A stretch of 64,000 bases of DNA from Pedosphaera parvula Ellin514 (GCF_000172555.1 NZ_ABOX02000037.1:1-64000); one strand, 5' to 3'; shown: positions 18,939 to 27,806, counted from the first letter of the stretch. A program made the numbers and translations. Notes: generated by a model from the letters alone, not told the origin.

Positions 18939-20101
18939 AGTTTGACGTAATTGTAATCGGAGGAGGAGCCGCGGGACTGATGTGTGCCATCGAGGCAGGC
19001 AAACGAGGCCGTTCCGTTGTTGTTTTGGACCATGCAGAGAGACTAGGGAAAAAGATACTTATCTCGGGCGGAGGGCGATGCAACTTCACCAATGTCAATG
19101 CAACCCCGCAAAACTATCTCTCCAACAATCCAAATTTCTGCAAGTCGGCCTTTGCCCGATATCGGCCTGCCGATTTTATTGCCTTGGTGGAGAAGCATGG
19201 GATTGCCTATCACGAAAAAAAACTAGGCCAGCTCTTTTGTGATTTTAGTTCACGCCAGATAGTTGAGATGCTGGACGCAGAGTGCAAAAAGGCTGGTGTT
19301 CAAATCCGCCTTAATTGCCGGGTTGAGCAGGTTGCGAAAGATGCGGAATTCCAACTGGCCACCAATCAAGGATCATTCAGTTCAGATGCATTAGTCATCG
19401 CGACGGGGGGACTTTCGTTTCCGAAAATTGGAGCAACGGATTTTGGATATCGCATCGCAAAACAGTTTGGAATTAATTTGGTGCCCGCGCGTCCCGGACT
19501 GGTGCCGCTGACTTTCCAAGGTGACGAACAATCTGTCTTTGGTCAGTTAAGCGGCATATCCATTGATGCCATTGCCATCGCTGAAGACGTGAGCTTTCGC
19601 GAGAATATTCTCTTCACGCATCGCGGGCTTAGCGGACCGGCCATTCTACAGGTGTCGAGTTATCAACAGGAAAAAGGTGGAATCGCGATCAACCTTTTTC
19701 CCGAGGTGAATGTGAAAGAACTGCTGTTAAGGAGTCGACAATCAGCCAAGGAATTGAAAAATTTATTAGCTGAACACCTGCCACAGCGGTTTACACAGGA
19801 ATGGTGCACCCGGTTCGCACCTTCAAAACCGATGCACCGCTATTCCAATGTGGAACTCGAGGCCATTGCTCAACGCCTTCAGCATTGGGAAATTCTTCCA
19901 TCCGGCACTGAAGGTTATGCCAAGGCGGAAGTTACACTTGGCGGGGTGGACACTGGAGAACTCTCTTCAAAAACCATGGAAGCGCGCAAATTGCCCGGGC
20001 TTTATTTCATCGGAGAGATTGTAGATGTGACAGGTTGGCTGGGTGGCTATAATTTTCAATGGGCTTGGGCATCTGGCTTCGCAGCCGGACAATTTGTTTG
20101 A
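18935..20101 (+). CDS. YhiN/HI0933-family FAD-dependent oxidoreductase
   Basis: 388 residues. N-terminal dinucleotide motif GGGAAGLMCAIEAGKRG, the family signature SGGGRCNFTN near residue 50, TGGLSFPKIGATDFGY in the middle and a C-terminal second FAD stretch YFIGEIVDVTGWLGGYNFQ. This widespread family has a known flavoprotein fold but an unassigned substrate. The start codon overlaps the stop of the upstream metallopeptidase gene by four bases. A cytoplasmic flavoprotein coupled to a secreted peptidase has no obvious shared pathway. Confidence 0.93.
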   Translation: MKFDVIVIGGGAAGLMCAIEAGKRGRSVVVLDHAERLGKKILISGGGRCNFTNVNATPQNYLSNNPNFCKSAFARYRPADFIALVEKHGIAYHEKKLGQLFCDFSSRQIVEMLDAECKKAGVQIRLNCRVEQVAKDAEFQLATNQGSFSSDALVIATGGLSFPKIGATDFGYRIAKQFGINLVPARPGLVPLTFQGDEQSVFGQLSGISIDAIAIAEDVSFRENILFTHRGLSGPAILQVSSYQQEKGGIAINLFPEVNVKELLLRSRQSAKELKNLLAEHLPQRFTQEWCTRFAPSKPMHRYSNVELEAIAQRLQHWEILPSGTEGYAKAEVTLGGVDTGELSSKTMEARKLPGLYFIGEIVDVTGWLGGYNFQWAWASGFAAGQFV

Positions 20102-20149
20102 ACCTGGTTGATTTGTAAAAAGCATTGATACAACTACATTGGGCGCAGC

Positions 20150-21745
20150 ATGGAGCACGTTGATTTGCTATTAGGATTGTTGGTTGCGGTGGCAGCATTG
20201 ACAGTGCTCGCCCGCAAAATCAAAGTCCCCTTTCCCATCCTGTTCGTTATTGGCGGGTTGCTGCTGGCATTAATACCAGGTTTGCCCAGAGTGAAATTGC
20301 GACCCGATCTGGTGTTTTTTCTTTTCCTACCGCCTCTGTTATTTCCCGCCGCGCTGTTCACCTCATGGCGTGATTTTTATGCGAACATACGCTCGATCAG
20401 TCTTCTGGCGGTCGGGTTGGTGATTTTCACCACTGTGGTGGTCGGCTTTCTTGCACATTATTTAGTGGAAGGTTTGCCTCTGGGGGCAGCATTCGCATTT
20501 GGCGCGATCGTTTCTCCTCCTGATGCGGTCGCAGCCACCGCTATTGCACAAAGACTCGGGATGCCGCGAAGGATTGTTACTGTTCTGGAAGGCGAAAGTC
20601 TGGTCAATGATGCTTCTGCGCTTGTGGCGTTACGCTTCGCCGTCGCCGCCATGGTCAGCGGTTCGTTTTCACTTGTTCAGGCTGGCGGGGCCTTTGTACT
20701 GGTGAGCATGGGTGGGATAGCAATCGGGTTGGGCATTGGATGGGTGTCGGTAAAAATTTCCAAGTGGATTGATGATCCGCCCGTGCAAATCATTATCTCC
20801 TTATTAACTCCATTTGCTGCGTATCTGTCGGCAGAACGTTTGGGAGTGTCGGGTGTGCTTGGAGTGGTTACAGCTGGACTTTATGTAGGCTGGCATATGC
20901 CGGAAATCAGCGACGCGAAGACCCGGTTGCTGGCCTATCCGTTTTGGGAGATGGTCGTTTTCCTGCTGAACGGAATAATTTTCCTTTTGATTGGCCTTCA
21001 ACTTCCCGAGGTGCTCCAGACTCTGGAAGGACAGTCGATGCTGAAACTCTGTGGGCAGGCCGCACTACTAAGCCTGGCGGTAATTCTCGTGCGTATCGTC
21101 TGGGTGTTTCCGGCAACTTATCTGCCCCGTTACTTCAGTCAGGCTTTAAGGCAACGAGACCCTTATCCAGGCTGGAGAAATGTGTCTATCGTTGCATGGA
21201 CGGGGATGCGCGGGGTTGTTTCGCTGGCTGCAGCACTTGGGTTGCCTTTTACGTTAGCGAATGGGAAACCATTTCCGGGGCGGGACTCAATTATCTTTTT
21301 TACCTTCTGTGTGATAGTGGCGACGCTGGTGTTTCAAGGATTAACCCTTCCTGCCTTGATACGCGCGTTGAAGGTAAGCAGTGACAACTTGGCCGAGCAG
21401 GAGGAAAGAGAGGCCCGGTTAAAAGCCAACCAGGCGGCCATGACGCGACTGAAGGAATTGGGGAAGGAGGACTCCGTGCCGAATGAATTGGTGGATCGTT
21501 TGCATAGGGAGTATGAGGATAGGATCAAAGAATTGCATGTGTGCAGCCTGGAAGCACCTGAAGAACGACCAACTTCAGGCCTGTCACCCTATCTGCGTTT
21601 GCAAGATGAAGCCCTCAAGGTGGAAAGGCAGGTTATCCTGAACCTAAGAAATCAACGCGTCATCAACGATGAAGTCATGCGCAGGATTGAACGAGACCTG
21701 GATTTGGCAGAAACCCGGTTGCATCTTGAACAACAGACCCACTGA
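20150..21745 (+). CDS. Cation/proton antiporter, CPA1 family
   Basis: 531 residues with about twelve hydrophobic segments in the first 410. Signature stretches are FGAIVSPPDAVAATAI (the conserved aspartate of the ion site) and LEGESLVNDASALVALRF (the ND motif), as in NhaP/YjcE-type Na+/H+ exchangers. Residues 410-531 form a charged helical cytoplasmic tail (repeated EEREARLKANQ-like stretches), probably regulatory. The stop codon ends at 21745 and the convergent ABC gene stop begins at 21746, so there is no intergenic base for a terminator. Confidence 0.93.
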   Translation: MEHVDLLLGLLVAVAALTVLARKIKVPFPILFVIGGLLLALIPGLPRVKLRPDLVFFLFLPPLLFPAALFTSWRDFYANIRSISLLAVGLVIFTTVVVGFLAHYLVEGLPLGAAFAFGAIVSPPDAVAATAIAQRLGMPRRIVTVLEGESLVNDASALVALRFAVAAMVSGSFSLVQAGGAFVLVSMGGIAIGLGIGWVSVKISKWIDDPPVQIIISLLTPFAAYLSAERLGVSGVLGVVTAGLYVGWHMPEISDAKTRLLAYPFWEMVVFLLNGIIFLLIGLQLPEVLQTLEGQSMLKLCGQAALLSLAVILVRIVWVFPATYLPRYFSQALRQRDPYPGWRNVSIVAWTGMRGVVSLAAALGLPFTLANGKPFPGRDSIIFFTFCVIVATLVFQGLTLPALIRALKVSSDNLAEQEEREARLKANQAAMTRLKELGKEDSVPNELVDRLHREYEDRIKELHVCSLEAPEERPTSGLSPYLRLQDEALKVERQVILNLRNQRVINDEVMRRIERDLDLAETRLHLEQQTH

Positions 21746-22480
21746 TTAGTATTTCAGAATCCTGGCCAGAAAGTCCTGCGTTTGCTGGCTTTCGGGATGT
21801 TCGAATATCTGCTCAGCGGGTCCGCATTCGGCGATCCGACCTTCGGCGATCAGAGCCACCTGGTCAGCTACCTTCCGGGCAAAACCCATTTCGTGCGTTA
21901 CGAGGACAAAGTCACGGCCTTCTTCGCGCAGTTCCTCAATCATGTCGAGCACTTCAGCAGTCATTTCGGGATCGAGGGCGGATGTCGGCTCGTCGAGAAG
22001 CAGGAGTTTGGGTTTAATGGCAACGGCGCGGGCGATTGCGATCCGCTGGCGTTGTCCACCGGAGAGTTCAGCCGGCTTTTTGAAAGAATGCTTTTCCAGC
22101 TTGAAACGGGTCAGGAATTGTTGCGCGATCTCGGAAGCTTCAGCCGGGGCGTAATGATGAACTTTTTCCAGGGGCAGTGTGATATTTTGAAGTGCAGTCA
22201 GATGTGGAAAAAGATTAAACGCCTGGAAGACCGTGCCGACGGTGCGGCGGTGCGTTAGGAGCGCCTGTTCGTCCTGAAAAGAAATGCGCTCTCCGTTTAT
22301 CTCCACTTCACCGGAGTTCGGATACTCCAGTCCAGCGATAATGCGCAACAGTGTGGACTTTCCACCACCGGATGGACCAATCAGGGAGAGCGTATGGACT
22401 TTCTCCAGATGGAGTGATACCTGGTTCAGCACGGCATGGCCAGCGAAGCTTTTGGAGAGCTGATCGATCCTAAGTCTCAT
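21746..22480 (-). CDS. Polar amino acid ABC transporter, ATP-binding protein
   Basis: 244 residues, the size of GlnQ/HisP proteins. Walker A is GPSGGGKSTLLRI, the ABC signature is LSGGQRQRIAIARA, Walker B is LLLLDEPTSALDP, and the switch histidine is in LVTHEMGFA. It powers import with the permease encoded just upstream, whose coding region it overlaps by 11 bases. Third gene of the binding protein-permease-ATPase set. The substrate group (polar amino acids) is inferred from the family. Confidence 0.95.
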   Translation of the reverse strand: MRLRIDQLSKSFAGHAVLNQVSLHLEKVHTLSLIGPSGGGKSTLLRIIAGLEYPNSGEVEINGERISFQDEQALLTHRRTVGTVFQAFNLFPHLTALQNITLPLEKVHHYAPAEASEIAQQFLTRFKLEKHSFKKPAELSGGQRQRIAIARAVAIKPKLLLLDEPTSALDPEMTAEVLDMIEELREEGRDFVLVTHEMGFARKVADQVALIAEGRIAECGPAEQIFEHPESQQTQDFLARILKY

Positions 22481-23264
22481 ATCGATGCTTCTGTTCCAAA
22501 TGACGGGTCCAGATCGAAATCGGCAGCGTTAGAACCAGATAGCCGACTGCAAGTGGAATATAGCTTTCCAAAGTACTGAAAGTATAGGAATTAACCTCCT
22601 GCGCGTTCAGCGTGAATTCGCTGATGGAAATGATGGAAAGCAGTGAGGAATCTTTAATGAGCGATACAAATTGTCCCGCCAGTGGAGGCAAGGATTGGCG
22701 GATTGCCTGCGGAACAATGACGTAACGATAGGTCTGAGCGCGCGTCAAGCCGATCGCTCTGGCTGATTCGATTTGGGATTTTCCAACGCTTTCAATTCCG
22801 GCGCGAATCACTTCCGAAATGTAGGCTCCGCTGAAGAACGAAAGCGTCAGGATTCCCACCAAATAACGATTTTCAACCCGGAAGGCATTCGCCACCACAT
22901 AAAAGAAAATAAGAATCTGAACGAGCAAAGGTGTGCCGCGGACAATCTCAATATAGAGCTTGCTGAAATAGCGGAATGGCAGGAAGCGGGTTCGCTGGCC
23001 CAGGGCAAAGATGAAACCGATGCACGTGCTCAGGCCGAGCGATGCCAACGAAATAAGGATGGTAGTCACCCAGCCTTGGAAGAACTTCTGACGGTATTTG
23101 TAGATCGAACTCCAGTTCCAGTGATAATTCACCTGATGAAACGAGAAGAAGAAAATCAAAGCCACCAGGAGAAATGCTATGAAAAAGTTGAGCGCACGCA
23201 CCCACACTGGTGGTGGTGTTGCCCCCGGAATATTCGAAGCAGTGAAGAATTTGGCCAAACTCAC
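22470..23264 (-). CDS. Polar amino acid ABC transporter, permease
   Basis: 264 residues with an N-terminal extension and a first helix at about 27-45, then the HisM/GlnP-type permease core with five hydrophobic segments. The ATPase-coupling EAA loop is recognisable as YISEVIRAGIESVGKSQIESARAIGLT. Only one permease gene is present, so it probably acts as a homodimer. It starts two bases after the binding protein gene ends and overlaps the ATPase gene. The N-terminal 60 residues (an extra helix plus a basic aromatic stretch) are longer than in GlnP. Confidence 0.93.
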   Translation of the reverse strand: MSLAKFFTASNIPGATPPPVWVRALNFFIAFLLVALIFFFSFHQVNYHWNWSSIYKYRQKFFQGWVTTILISLASLGLSTCIGFIFALGQRTRFLPFRYFSKLYIEIVRGTPLLVQILIFFYVVANAFRVENRYLVGILTLSFFSGAYISEVIRAGIESVGKSQIESARAIGLTRAQTYRYVIVPQAIRQSLPPLAGQFVSLIKDSSLLSIISISEFTLNAQEVNSYTFSTLESYIPLAVGYLVLTLPISIWTRHLEQKHRYET

Positions 23265-23266
23265 GT

Positions 23267-24061
23267 CTAGAAGTAGAAGGGAAAACCCAGTTTTCTGAAA
23301 GCCTCTTTTTGGTCCTTCAAATACTTGTCACCCAGTTCTTCGAAGCCGCCCCTGTTCTTAAAGTCTTTCAAAAATTGGTTCACCTTGCTCTGGAGTTCGG
23401 TGTTTCCCTTTTGAATGCCAACAGCCCACGACTCTTCCTTGAATGGTTTCAAAATGGGGCGAGTCGTTTCTTCATTGTGCTTCCAATTTTGGTAGGTAGA
23501 CATTTGGTCGTAAATAAAAGCGTCCGCCTTGCCCTGAACGACCTCCAACACGCATGCAGATTCCTTGTCCAGCACCAGGACCTTGGCTTGCTTCATGTTA
23601 CCAGTCGCGTAGGTATGTCCCGTGGTTCCCTTCTTGACTGCGACGGTTTTTCCGGGCTGATCCAGATCCTGAATCGATTGAATGGATGAGTTCTTGTTAA
23701 CCAACAAACAGAGACCGGTCCTGAGGTACGGATCAGAGAAGTCAATCGATTGGGCGCGCTCTGGGGTGGCGGTCATCGAAGAGATAATCAAATCAATCTT
23801 CCCTGTCTTTAGTGCCGGAATGAGACCGTCAAAGGGAGTATTCTGGATTTCAACTTCACGATTGAGATACTTGCCCAGAGTTTGTGCCAAATCGACGCTG
23901 ATGCCCGCAGGATTTCCTTTCTCATCGGTCATTTCAAATGGCGGGTAGGAAAGTTCCATTCCCACAATGAGCTTGTCATGAGCTTTCTGCGAGCAACCGG
24001 CAGTTATGAAGCATATGACCGCAAGGCAAATTATGAAGGCGTTTTTCGTGGCGTGTTGCAT
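23267..24061 (-). CDS. Amino acid ABC transporter substrate-binding lipoprotein (SBP family 3)
   Basis: 264 residues from the ATG at 24061, preceded by AGAAG. The open frame extends to 24247 into the upstream methyltransferase gene, but a lipoprotein signal begins here: MQHATKNAFIICLAV with lipobox ITAGC (Cys23). The mature part is a family 3 binding protein: LIVGMELSYPPFEMTDEKGN, then DLAQTLGKYL and DLIISSMTATPERAQSIDFS. Glutamine, histidine and arginine binders share this fold. First gene of the importer, 85 bp downstream of the OvoA-like methyltransferase gene. Confidence 0.93.
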   Translation of the reverse strand: MQHATKNAFIICLAVICFITAGCSQKAHDKLIVGMELSYPPFEMTDEKGNPAGISVDLAQTLGKYLNREVEIQNTPFDGLIPALKTGKIDLIISSMTATPERAQSIDFSDPYLRTGLCLLVNKNSSIQSIQDLDQPGKTVAVKKGTTGHTYATGNMKQAKVLVLDKESACVLEVVQGKADAFIYDQMSTYQNWKHNEETTRPILKPFKEESWAVGIQKGNTELQSKVNQFLKDFKNRGGFEELGDKYLKDQKEAFRKLGFPFYF

Positions 24062-24146
24062 CTTCTGCCAGACCATTAAGCAAAGAGCTATGATGGCCTG
24101 CATTGCGGGGAAGTTTCGAAAATTCAAACAGAAATGTCGAACGAAT

Positions 24147-24908
24147 TCACTTGCGAATCCACACAGTCGCATCCGATACGCCGAGTTGAAACTTCCGGGC
24201 ATGTTCCCGAATGAGAAAAGGAAGGTCCTTGCGGGTAGCCAGATCAAAGTTGGGTGAAAGAATTTCCTTGATGACGTTGAAGGACCTTATACGAGCGCCA
24301 TCCCGTTCAAATCCGCCCAACCAGTTCTCCCGTGGGGTGTAGTCCGTTGACCATGTGTAAGGCGAGGTGAGAATGAGATGGCCACCGGGGTTAACCAGAT
24401 CGGCGGCTTTTTCCAGGCAGTAACGAGGATTACTCAAGCGATCGATCAGGTTCGCCATCAACACGACATCAAACCTGCCTAAATCCTTTCGCAGGTTAAG
24501 TGCATCACCACGCTCAAATACGACGCGACTGCGATCGATATCCGGAGGCACAACCGCCTGGCAAGGATGAGTCAAATCTCCCTCTTCAATGCAGCCGAAC
24601 AGAAACGAACCATTCTTCTTCAAATGACCGGCAATGGTGACGAAGCGCTCAGAATAATCGATACCGATGACCGAGGAACACCAACGAGCCAGTTCAAATG
24701 TGGCGCGACCAACCGCGCAGCCCAGGTCCAAAGCCCGGGCTTTTTCCGGAATACGTTTTACGTCAAGACATTCGGTTACACAACGAACGGGGAAATGGAG
24801 GATATTCTCCCTCGGAAAACCTTCCGGCAACAACTCGTCGGGCGCACCATAGTGAAAAAGCAAATATTCCACCAGCGCCCGGTCGGATTCATAAAAGTTG
24901 CCAGCCAT
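24147..24908 (-). CDS. Stand-alone methyltransferase resembling the C-terminal domain of OvoA
   Basis: 253 residues. A class I SAM-binding motif is clear: ALDLGCAVGRATFELA, with IGIDYS as the acidic loop. Before it, YESDRALVEYLLFHYGAP and ILHFPVRCVTECLDV resemble the start of the methyltransferase domain found at the C-terminus of the ovothiol synthase OvoA (called putative 4-mercaptohistidine N1-methyltransferase). The C-terminal stretch YTWSTDYTPRENWLGG also fits that family. The family match is from memory of its motifs. The OvoA sulfoxide synthase half is not in this window. It lies 24 bp after the M29-like peptidase gene and upstream of an amino acid importer. Confidence 0.72.
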   Translation of the reverse strand: MAGNFYESDRALVEYLLFHYGAPDELLPEGFPRENILHFPVRCVTECLDVKRIPEKARALDLGCAVGRATFELARWCSSVIGIDYSERFVTIAGHLKKNGSFLFGCIEEGDLTHPCQAVVPPDIDRSRVVFERGDALNLRKDLGRFDVVLMANLIDRLSNPRYCLEKAADLVNPGGHLILTSPYTWSTDYTPRENWLGGFERDGARIRSFNVIKEILSPNFDLATRKDLPFLIREHARKFQLGVSDATVWIRK

Positions 24909-24932
24909 ATTTTCCTATAAACTTACTCGCTT

Positions 24933-26075
24933 TTACCGAGCCAGCAACTGTCGGAGATATTCTGAAGGTTGATAATGCTCAATGACAACCTCCTGTTTGC
25001 CATCCCGATGCATGCGCACCTGAGTCACGTGAATTTCCGGAGTTTTTGTCGGTGAAAACAAAATATCATCGTGAGTGGCATTCTTCGCGTTTGCAAACTT
25101 CTCCGGTGTCAGATGTCCCCCGAGATGATCGCTGCGGCCGGTAGCCACATGCAACGTTCCTAATATTTTTTCGTCCTGAATATCACGTCCCGATGGTGGC
25201 AGTTCCTGTGTGCCAAATCCCAACTCTCCAATTTCTCCCGTCACTGGATCAGATGCCAGCTTTCGGTTGTGCTCATCAATTGTGGTCTGTTTTCCCCGCA
25301 GCAATTTCGCTCGCTGCACCCTGCCCTTTGATACATCCATGAGGCCCAGGGTTCCATCTTCATAACGCATGGGAAACACGCCTTCTGCGCTTTCCGGAAC
25401 AAAATAGATTTCACCGGCTGGAAGGTTGGCGACGTCAGGCTTCTCGCCGCGACACAATCCATGACTCTTCTGCGCTTCCTGCTTGTTGGTGAGCAACTTC
25501 AATGTGTATTTCTTTCCGTCCACTTCGTAATCAATGTCGAAGAAATCCGCTTTGGTCAAACCCAGCCGCAACTTCTCGCCATTACGACTGACTTCGTTGT
25601 AATCCACAGAGAGACCGGTGTTTAAAATGATTTCGTTCAAACCATGCAGCGTCGCCCCGCGAAAGCCAAATTGCTTTGCAAAAGCGGTTAGTGGCGCAGT
25701 AGCCGAATAAGTCGAGATGCAAAGAATAATGTCATATTGAGTATAAACTTCTGATTCCAAGAGCACTTCGCGCCCATCCGAATCGTAACCAGTGGCAGGC
25801 AGATCGAGGTTGCTGCCACCAGTAATCTGATACGCGAACATTTCTCCCCCACTCAGCTTTAATTCAGCCAGGCCCCCAGCCTTTAAGCCTTCATAGAACA
25901 CAGTATAGGCATAGCGTTGGATGGTGAGGGTCTCTTCTTTCAGAAACTTGAAATCCTTGATGTCCCTGGGATTCGGCAGATCAATTAAAATCGCCACGCT
26001 TTCACCTGCTTTGGGAGCGAAAACCGTGTTGAGCAAACGAGTGAGACTGAACGGCGGGAATTTCTTCTTATCCAT
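24933..26075 (-). CDS. M29 (aminopeptidase T)-like metallopeptidase
   Basis: 380 residues from the ATG at 26075 (AGAAAG lies upstream; the frame extends to a GTG at 26102). The C-terminal half has the metal-ligand pattern of M29 aminopeptidases: Glu in PAGEIYFVPE, Glu in GEIGELGFG, His in LGTLHVATG and His/Asp in ATHDDILF. The N-terminal half is the Rossmann-like domain of that family. M29 enzymes remove N-terminal residues from peptides. It leads a minus-strand run with the OvoA-type methyltransferase and an amino acid importer, so a role in handling a histidine-derived or other small substrate is possible. Confidence 0.72.
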   Translation of the reverse strand: MDKKKFPPFSLTRLLNTVFAPKAGESVAILIDLPNPRDIKDFKFLKEETLTIQRYAYTVFYEGLKAGGLAELKLSGGEMFAYQITGGSNLDLPATGYDSDGREVLLESEVYTQYDIILCISTYSATAPLTAFAKQFGFRGATLHGLNEIILNTGLSVDYNEVSRNGEKLRLGLTKADFFDIDYEVDGKKYTLKLLTNKQEAQKSHGLCRGEKPDVANLPAGEIYFVPESAEGVFPMRYEDGTLGLMDVSKGRVQRAKLLRGKQTTIDEHNRKLASDPVTGEIGELGFGTQELPPSGRDIQDEKILGTLHVATGRSDHLGGHLTPEKFANAKNATHDDILFSPTKTPEIHVTQVRMHRDGKQEVVIEHYQPSEYLRQLLAR

Positions 26076-26216
26076 GAGACATCTTTCTGTTAATGTATCC
26101 ACTACAAAGTTGAACTACTTAAATAATAAATCAACCTATTCCGGCAGAGCCGGTTCTGATTCTGCTCAGGATAGAGTAGATTTGGTTTTTCGCAACTTTC
26201 TCCCGACACTCACAAC

Positions 26217-27083
26217 ATGAGCGATCCTTCCAAGGCCGCTAACAATTTCTGCGATCCATGCTTTAAGGGGTGGGCCAAACCCGGTCCCATTCCGCCTGGT
26301 GCCCGACATGATGTTGTCGAAGTTCCAGATGGGGAAACGCTCGATGCCATCAGTGGTTATTTTCGGCTTTACCAACTGAAGAACGGCCATCGCTTCTCCA
26401 CCGATGACGTGCTGACTGCCTGGTATGGCACTTCATGGTGTCCGACTGCGTGCAAGGCTCTTGACCTCGGCAGTGGAATTGGTTCCGTCGGCATGATTGC
26501 GGCCTGGCGACTGCCTGGCGCGCAGTTTGTCACCATCGAAGCGCAGGATGAAAGCGTTCGACTTGCCCGCAAATCTGCCCGCTTCAACGGTCTCGAAGCA
26601 CGATATGAGATCCGTCATGGCGATTTCCGTGATCCTAATATCCTACGGGACGATGAATTGTTCGATCTGGTTCTCGGCAGCCCGCCTTACTTTCCATTGG
26701 GGTCCGGGATTGAAGGCGATCATCCGCAAAAGATTGCCTGCCGCTTTGAAGTCCGGGGTGACATTTCCCATTATTGTGCCATGGCGACGAAGCATCTTGC
26801 TCCGGGAGGATTCTTTGCCTGTGTCTTCCCTACTGAACAACTGGAACGTGTTGAGGCTGCGGCGAAGAATGCTGAGTTAACCATCGTTCGTCGGCGCCCC
26901 ATTATACTTCTCGAGGGCAATGAACCCCTCCTTACACTGTTTGGCATGATGCGTTCGGATCATCTACCACCTTCATTTCGCAAACAAACGTGGGTCGAAC
27001 CTGCGTTGATTATTCGGCAGAGAAATGGCCATGTGCATCCTGAGTATGCCGCGATCAAACTGGCGATTGGGTTCCCGCCTTGA
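26217..27083 (+). CDS. N6-adenine-type SAM methyltransferase (TrmN6-like)
   Basis: 288 residues. GHRFSTDDVLTAWYG followed by ALDLGSGIGSVGMIAAWR and VTIEAQDESVRLARKSARFNGL is the arrangement of the YfiC/TrmN6 group, which methylates A37 of tRNA1-Val in E. coli. The catalytic motif, normally NPPY, reads LGSPPYFPLGSG here. The first 45 residues, with a CDPCFKGWAKPGP stretch, are extra compared with YfiC. It is divergent from the M29-like gene across 141 bp. A tRNA target is a family-based guess. Confidence 0.82.
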   Translation: MSDPSKAANNFCDPCFKGWAKPGPIPPGARHDVVEVPDGETLDAISGYFRLYQLKNGHRFSTDDVLTAWYGTSWCPTACKALDLGSGIGSVGMIAAWRLPGAQFVTIEAQDESVRLARKSARFNGLEARYEIRHGDFRDPNILRDDELFDLVLGSPPYFPLGSGIEGDHPQKIACRFEVRGDISHYCAMATKHLAPGGFFACVFPTEQLERVEAAAKNAELTIVRRRPIILLEGNEPLLTLFGMMRSDHLPPSFRKQTWVEPALIIRQRNGHVHPEYAAIKLAIGFPP

Positions 27084-27179
27084 AGAAAGTATTTCCAATT
27101 CAATGATTCATGTAACGGTTTGCCTTTGGCAGAGGTCTGTATTAAAGTAGCGACAATCGTAACGAAAATTAAATCATAT

Positions 27180-27677
27180 ATGAAAAAGATCGCATTGCTT
27201 CTAGCTGCACTTTCATTTGCCACACTCAGCCAGGCTGCCCTCAAGCCCGGTGACAGCCTGAGCCCATACACCATCCATAACGTCTCCAGTGGCAAGGAAT
27301 ACTGCCAGGTCTGCGCTTATGGAACCAAGTCCGGCAAGATCGTCTCTTTCGGCAAGCTCGGCGACGAAGCCTTCTGGTCCGACCTCAAGAAACTTCAGAC
27401 CATCGCCGACAATAATCCCAAGCTCGGCGTCTTTGCGCAGGTGATTGATTCCAAGGACAGCAAGGCCATCCAGGCCGCTGCCGAAAAGCACGGCATCAAA
27501 TTCCCCGTCGTTGTAGCGGTGGAAAAGGATTGGGACAAAGCCTATGATGTCAAAGGTGTAAGCCGCACCATTTACTACGCGCGCCAAAAGAACAACATCG
27601 TCTGGACTTCGACCGGCCTTGATGACAAAGCCGCCAGCCAGTTGGAAAGCCAGGTCACGAAAGACCTTTCCAGCTAG
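27180..27677 (+). CDS. Secreted thioredoxin-fold protein with CQVC motif
   Basis: 165 residues from the ATG at 27180. Signal peptide MKKIALLLAALSFATLSQA, cleavage after Ala19. The mature part has a redoxin-like layout: LKPGDSLSPYTIHNVSSGKE, then a CxxC pair Cys42/Cys45 (YCQVCAYG) at the position of the active site, and a conserved-looking GIKFPVVVAVEKDW strand region. It is likely a periplasmic thiol protein, but the CQVC dipeptide is not one of the common thioredoxin or DsbA types. A strong terminator follows, so it ends its transcript. Confidence 0.75.
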   Translation: MKKIALLLAALSFATLSQAALKPGDSLSPYTIHNVSSGKEYCQVCAYGTKSGKIVSFGKLGDEAFWSDLKKLQTIADNNPKLGVFAQVIDSKDSKAIQAAAEKHGIKFPVVVAVEKDWDKAYDVKGVSRTIYYARQKNNIVWTSTGLDDKAASQLESQVTKDLSS

Positions 27678-27706
27678 TCGAGTCCGCGCAACTTAGTTTT
27701 ACAACC

Positions 27707-27738
27707 AGCCGACATCTCCAAAGGTGTCGGCTTTTTTC
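27707..27738 (+). terminator. Rho-independent terminator after the thioredoxin-fold gene
   Basis: The stem AGCCGACATCT pairs with AGGTGTCGGCT around a CCAA loop (27707-27732) and is followed by six T residues. The stem has eleven pairs with one G-T. It lies 30 bp after the stop codon. Confidence 0.93.
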
Positions 27739-27806
27739 TCCCCAGAATTTCTCGCATAAATCCACTCTGGGAGTTTCAGGAAATCTGCAGAGCGGATCGA
27801 AAATGA

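Noticed and set aside
23267-24247. A start for the amino acid binding protein at 24247
   Set aside because: That start would overlap the upstream methyltransferase by 100 bases; the lipoprotein signal and ribosome binding site support 24061.
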